In this document: piece after piece, positions 58,661 to 64,000 of the stretch
How positions within the stretch are numbered: the first letter of the stretch is position 1
How the letters are laid out: each line of letters opens with the position of its first letter
Assembly (NCBI RefSeq): GCF_003265705.1
Contig: NW_020313057.1
Location: 195,201-259,200 of the forward strand
From: Callorhinus ursinus
Taxonomy: Eukaryota; Chordata; Mammalia; Carnivora; Otariidae
Direction: 5' to 3'
DNA: 64,000 nucleotides
Position numbers and translations under genes: made by a program
Notes under the pieces: generated by a model
Database searches by the model: none
What the model saw: only the letters and a program-made list of their open reading frames with translations
Told to the model about the DNA's origin: nothing

Positions 58661-60904
58661 AACCCTGAAGCTTTTCAGTAATGCCGTCCTGTTGATTACA
58701 GAGAAAATACACTATGTGGCCTTTAATTTTTTTCCCATAAAATTAGTTACTAGATATTAAATGCATTAACTCCAGAAGTAATTCTTATAGAAATGATACC
58801 TTTTACATTTTCATTTTGGGCACTGATCCTTCTTTGGTATTAATCAAAATGTGATATGTAGGATCCCATAGTCTTATTTATTTTACTTGTAAGACAGTGC
58901 CTTGACTAATTTTCATCAAATATGTGAAATGAAATGTTCGCTCATGTGTGAAGTCTTAGGAATAAGCTATTAAGACTTTTACCTTATAGTAGACTTTCTG
59001 GGCTTACTGATCTTTGAATAAACACAGTGATATTTTAACAACTTTGTCTTAAGTACCCAGTGCTGATGGCTTCCCAGAATGGTACCCTTCTCATTCTGTA
59101 TTTACCAAAGTTGCTCTTCTGAGAATCATAAAACTCCCTGTATATGAGCTGCACCATGCTAGTTCTGGTCATAGAGGAATGGTTGGTCCTCTAGTAATAA
59201 ACATTTCTGAAGAGAATGCTTCCTTCCATTTTGCATCAGCAGGGCAATAGTTTATCAAATATTTATGTCCTGTTTTACCCACACAGTCCTACAAGTTTGT
59301 CCCCTTTTATTCTCAGAAATATCCAGTCCAAACATGTGTGATCCCCCAGTTTCTTTGAAATTAGAATTTCGTAAAAAGGATTCAGTGGGGCTGTCCCATG
59401 TAACTCAGTCAAAAGCTTAAAGTTTGGGCTTTAAACACTCTTATCCTGAGATGTAATATTCTCACCTCTTTTGAGAGTCAAGAGAACATCAGTACCTAGT
59501 CTCATTGGAGAATAAATTATGAGGATTGGCTTGGATTTTGAATGTCCTCTATCTCCACAGTGAATGGATTTTGTTTTCTGCATGTGTAGCTCTCGAAAGG
59601 GCACAGATTAAAAGGCTGTGTGGTCAGCTCCAGTCCTCCCCTAGTCCGCTCTATTACTAGCTTCCTTTTGGGGCTGAATATATTTAATCTCCTTTTCCTA
59701 TGCTAAGAAATATGGTAGAGGTGCCTGCCCCACAGAATATCTTCACAGAGTAATACATTCAGCACAATAAAGGCAAAAGCAACCTATCATATTCACTGTT
59801 GTAACATATTTAACTATTGTCAGTTTGTCAAAATATTTCTAAGTAGAATTAAAGTTAGACATTGGAGTTGTTAGGGTAATTATAGCTCTCAGGATCAGAA
59901 ATATAGTCCATTGTGTGAAAAACAGCATTGGTCCTAATTATAAAGCTGGCATCCACTTACTCAAGAGGAGGTGTTGATATTTATTTTCTCTGTTGATAAA
60001 ATATTTCTCCTACCACCATGACACACTGATAACAGCAAGTGACTTCATTGTCTCTAGATGACAAAAATAATGATTAACATTTTGACTGCCTTCAGAAAAA
60101 CTGAAGGAAACATTTGTTTCCTGTATTTTTGTCTCTCTTCTGTTTTTTGAGAACCTGCTCAAAATTCCACACTGTTTCTAAAGAAAGTGTAACTTCAGGT
60201 AGATTCCTTGGATGTATATACTTGTTTTGTAATTAAACAGAGCACTTAAATAATAGGCTGCTTTAGAAGGTTTGCATTTACAAAACCTGAATATCATTAA
60301 GCACTGACGGTCATTTAATAAAGATCATATCAGCATATTTTATTATCATAGTGGATATCCTGTAGGTACTAAGCTATTTCTAATCGGCCCAAACCAAAAT
60401 GCATAATCAAGCATAAGTAGAAAATAATTTTTCAGATTTGTAGTAAATTATCACTAGCTTCTTTTGAGTTATGGATTATTTCATTGAATTCATTGAGGTC
60501 ATCACCAGTATTATTCTCATTTTGTAGAGAACACTGAAATTTCAAAACAGCGAGGAACTTGAACCAGATTACACCGCTGAGAAATGAAAGAAGGGAGAAA
60601 TTGCATTTTTAAAAACTTTTTTATTTTTAAATGTTTCAAACTTAAGGAAAATTAGCAAGAATAGTAGAATGAGTACCTGATCTTTGACTATGTAGGATCA
60701 ACCATTGAGGGTACAATGAAGGTATCATGGTCCTTTACCCTAAATCAGCTTGTACTGTGTAGGAACAAGGTTATTATTCTCTTACACAAGCACAATATAG
60801 TTAGGGATTTCAGGAAGCAAATTTTCTTCTCAACAGATATGCTAGATTGTTTCCCTAATCTAGATGAAGAGCAAGACTGTTAGTTACATATATAACCCTT
60901 GAGT
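58661..60904. other. Intergenic, about 2.2 kb unassigned
   Basis: No gene. A faint reverse MIR may lie at about 60480-60585 (TTCTCATTTTGTAGAGAACACTG). Confidence 0.5.
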
Positions 60905-60919
60905 CTGTGCATTGATTTT

Positions 60920-61108
60920 TTTTTAAAGATTTTATTTATTTATTTGAGAGAGAGAGTGAGAGACAGAGAGCACGAGAGGGAAGAGGGTCAGCGGGAGAAG
61001 CAGACTCCCCGCCGAGCAGGGAGCCCGACGCGGGACTCGATCCCGGGACTCCAGGATCATGACCTGAGCCAAAGGCAGTCGCTTAACCAACTGAGCCACC
61101 CAGGCACC
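60920..61108 (-). mobile_element. Can-SINE with 15-bp perfect target duplication
   Basis: Reverse SINE with TTTAAAGATTTTATTTATTTATTTGAG, CCCGCCGAGCAGGGAGCCCG and GAGCCACCCAGGCACC. CTGTGCATTGATTTT is at 60905-60919 and 61109-61123. CpG-rich, so it is relatively young. Confidence 0.95.
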
Positions 61109-61123
61109 CTGTGCATTGATTTT

Positions 61124-62533
61124 GTTCCTGACAATACTGTTTTCTAGTTTTTACTGTACTTTGGCATATTTGTAATCAACCAGCAAGTGCTATTTTGAGT
61201 TGTCGGTGAATGCCATCTGAAAACAGTTCACAAAATTCTCATTATTACAACTCATTTTGAGCCAGCTTTGTAACAGCCTGGATGGCCTCTGGATAAAAAT
61301 TAGGAAACTGAGTAAGAAGTGATAGTCAGCAGGTCTCCTCTTCCACACTCTCATTCAATGAGTTACTGGGGTGACTCAAACGAAACAGAATCCTTGGGTC
61401 TTCCAAAGTCTCTGATTTCTGTATGCCTTAGGAAAACCTTAAGGTTGTATATTTTGTCACAAACGTTCTAAGCGTTATGACTAAAGACCAGAATCTTTAT
61501 GGTTCCCCCATCTTCACGCCCTGGCCTTCCAACACAATGTCGAGACTGCCTTAAATATTTCCTTGAGCAGGGAACTCTGGAAGCTCCTAAGCACATATTC
61601 TAAGGAAGTTTTCCTTTCCTCTTCATAACATGTGTTGGAACCAGTGAATTCTGACCTTCCTGACTTCATAAAATTTCCTGAGTTCAGCCATGCACCTGCT
61701 AGCATTTTGTGATCTCTAACCACCAGCACCTTTCCAAGGCGAGATAAAAACAAACCAACCTCTCTGCATTATTATTATCCATCACAAGTGACAAATTTGA
61801 CTTTTAATTCATGTTCCTCGGTAGATAGACAGTAACAGTGTGCGTAAAATAGTAGACACTTGGAAGTACGACTTGTTAATCTCCGAGACATGAGATTGCA
61901 CTTTTGTTTAATCATGAGCAGTGGGAAATGACATTTGACACTAAATATCACCGCTGTTTTGCCTCAGACACTTCATATAATAGGTTCCTGAGTAGACAGT
62001 GATATTCTAGTTTTGTTTTTCATCTAAGATCTCAAAGCTTAAAGCTGTCCTCTTCTTTAAGTTTCCAAAGCCTCCTCTCTGTATCCGATCCAGCAAATTT
62101 CTGAGAATGACTCACTCCCTCTGTTGCACCATCTGCCAGGTAACTTAGAAGAGGTGTCAGGGATGCATGGTTTTATTTTTGTTGTTGTTGTTGTTGTTTT
62201 GTTTTGTTTTTTTGGTGCTTATTGTCCTCATCCCTGAAGTTCTTTACTTCATTCAAAAAAATCAACAAACCAGTGGAAAGTATTTTGTCCAAGATAAGAA
62301 CAAACGAATGAGAAAAAGGATACCCTAGCAGCAAAATAGCACTTGAAATAATTTTAAATACACTAATGATTTCTTCAAGTTGCCTGTAAAACTTTTGGAA
62401 GTAGGTGACTCTAAACTGTAAATAAATTTTTTTTCTTCAACATTAAATAATCTAAGAGCTTGAATGAGTCCAAACTTGAGGAAATGAACTGTTGGAACTC
62501 TAGAAGAGAACATATTATTTTTGTTACTGTTAA
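61124..62533. other. Intergenic, nothing recognised
   Basis: No gene. Contains (GTT)n/(TTTTG)n at about 62175-62210. Confidence 0.5.
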
Positions 62534-62546
62534 AACTGTCTTCATA

Positions 62547-62744
62547 TGAGGGCACCTGGGTGGCTCAGTCAGTTAAGCATCTGCCTTCGGCTCAGGTCAT
62601 GGTCCCAGGGTCCTGGGATCAAGCCCCGCGATGGGCTCCCTGCTCAGGGGGGAGTCTGCTTCTCTCTCTTCCTCTCTCTCTCTCCCCCTCCCCCTGCTCA
62701 TGGCCCCTCTCTCTCTTGCTCACTCTCAAATAAAATCTTTAAAA
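62547..62744 (+). mobile_element. Can-SINE with target-site duplication
   Basis: GGGCACCTGGGTGGCTCAGTC head, CT block, TCAAATAAAATC and A-tail. AA(C/T)TGTCTTCATA flanks it at 62534-62546 and 62745-62757. Confidence 0.94.
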
Positions 62745-62757
62745 AATTGTCTTCATA

Positions 62758-63404
62758 CAAGACATGATTTTTTTGCCAAATACCATCCATAGTTCAACTC
62801 CTGGGATTTCACAATAAGGAAATTCTTTTAGAAAGCTGCCTTTGATTGTCAAATAACATTTTCCTCCATTTCCTTTCAGCTTGATTGCTGAAATGTGTTG
62901 AGGTTTTCGTTCTCAAATGTGATGGATGGAAAACCAATTGTAAAAATCTAGGATTCAGTTGTATATGAAAACTAATGTCCCCTTCATTAATGCTCCAAAA
63001 ACCAATAGAATGTCTACCATGCACTTGTTTCTAGAGATATAAATGTGGGACAGTTTACTCATAAGGAACCCAGATTCCAGGGAGAGAACTAGTATGTTAA
63101 AGAGTAACAGTACAATGCACTGATGTGATCAGAGCGAAATCCACAGACAGCTAGAGGAATGCAGAAGAGAGGCCCTAACTCTGCCTGGTTGCTGGTTAGT
63201 AGACGGTTTTACCATTCATTTAAGGGCAGAGACCCAGGAATAGGCAGGGATTATAGACTCTTGCCAAACTTAATTTCATTGCTCTAATACTTACTAGCAG
63301 CACAAGCGTTGTCTATTCAAAATGAATTAGTTTTAATCTTACTCCTAAAGCAAAGAAAGCCTCTGGTATGGATTTCATTTTCTTTCATTTTTTTCTCCTC
63401 TCTC
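62758..63404. other. Intergenic, nothing recognised
   Basis: No gene or named repeat seen. Confidence 0.5.
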
Positions 63405-63640
63405 CTTATGACCCTCAGTTTTCTCGTCTCTAACGTGAGAATAATAAAAGCCAAGACCGCCACAAATGGCCTTGGAGGCTGTGCACTACACGACTCCAAG
63501 AGGCACCATTTATATAGACCAATATATGAGTGGCACCCCCTGGAGTTGTGCAGCCATTAACAGTACCTACCCTTAAGGGCTATGTGGAAGATTGAAGCTC
63601 CACATAACGTGGTAAGTACGTAAGGATTCAGTGCTTGCAG
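63405..63640 (+). mobile_element. MIR split by a palindromic insert
   Basis: MIR core CCTCAGTTTTCTCGTCTC...AATAATA at 63413-63446 and its continuation CAGTACCTACCCTTAAGGGC from 63561. The insert between has imperfect inverted arms: 63477-63515 and 63521-63554 (ACGACTCCAAGAGGCACC against GGCACCCCCTGGAGTTGTGC). Confidence 0.65.
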
Positions 63641-64000
63641 CCATTGCTCTTAGGGTGATGAGGACGAGGATGATGATTATCTCATATAAATTCTTTTTGT
63701 ATCTTTTCAATGTCAGAAAATCCTGGAAACTAGTGATAAGCAAATGTAACTTCTAATGAAATAAAGTCAATATTATATATTTCAAGAGACTTTCTCTGCT
63801 GTATACATTGCAGTTAATCAAGACAACATTGTAAAGTGTCTTATACTTTGGGGGGGCATATAAATGATTGTCTTTTTTATTTCTGAAGGAGGGATTTTAG
63901 GAGGTCCCCTGTGTTTCTACATCATTTTTTGTTACAATGCAATGGACTCTAATAGTAACTTCCCATAGTTTTAGAAATCTATAATTGAATTGTATTTTTC
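63641..64000. other. Intergenic, nothing recognised
   Basis: AT-rich sequence to the window edge; no gene seen. Confidence 0.5.

Overview
This window is mammalian nuclear DNA, most likely from a caniform carnivore outside the dog family (a bear, seal or mustelid relative). The evidence is about sixteen tRNA-Lys-derived Can-SINEs with the typical (CT)n / AATAAA / A-rich ends, several carnivore-type L1 3' ends, no copy of the canid SINEC_Cf subtype, and a background of old mammalian repeats (MIR, L2, MLT1/MaLR, Tigger). The order within Caniformia is inference.

Only one protein-coding gene is supported. It is the 3' part of an alpha-2,8-sialyltransferase, assigned to ST8SIA6, on the + strand. 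Five consecutive exons with GT-AG introns lie at 10814-10900, 42116-42260, 45986-46098, 48776-48868 and 50294-50762. All splice phases agree, and together they encode 301 complete residues ending in TAA. They include sialylmotifs L, S, III and VS and four cysteines expected to form the two ST8SIA disulfides. The cytosolic tail, membrane anchor and most of the stem should be encoded upstream, outside the window. The introns are about 31.2, 3.7, 2.7 and 1.4 kb.

Layout: 1-10.8 kb is intron filled with a large old L1 in reverse, a second reverse L1 stack carrying a Tigger-like transposon and two SINEs, and a short carnivore L1 3' end. 10.8-42.1 kb is the giant intron, holding a nearly complete + strand L1 (15.2-20.0 kb), L2 and MIR fragments, a solo MLT1 LTR, and a MaLR-type LTR/internal/LTR composite (36.0-38.6 kb). 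42.1-50.8 kb holds the last four exons. 50.8-64 kb is 3' UTR and intergenic DNA with a young 5'-truncated L1 that appears to carry a 3' transduction, L2/MIR relics, an L1 5'-UTR fragment and two SINEs.

I found no microbial operon, CRISPR array, phage or defence-type system, and nothing I would call a new biological system. The observations most worth checking are the L1 3' transduction (54785-55490), a SINE with its promoter region triplicated (47369-47404), a palindromic insert splitting a MIR (63477-63554), and an LTR element whose two ends belong to different LTR families (36028-38604). Repeat family names were assigned by recognition, not by a database search.
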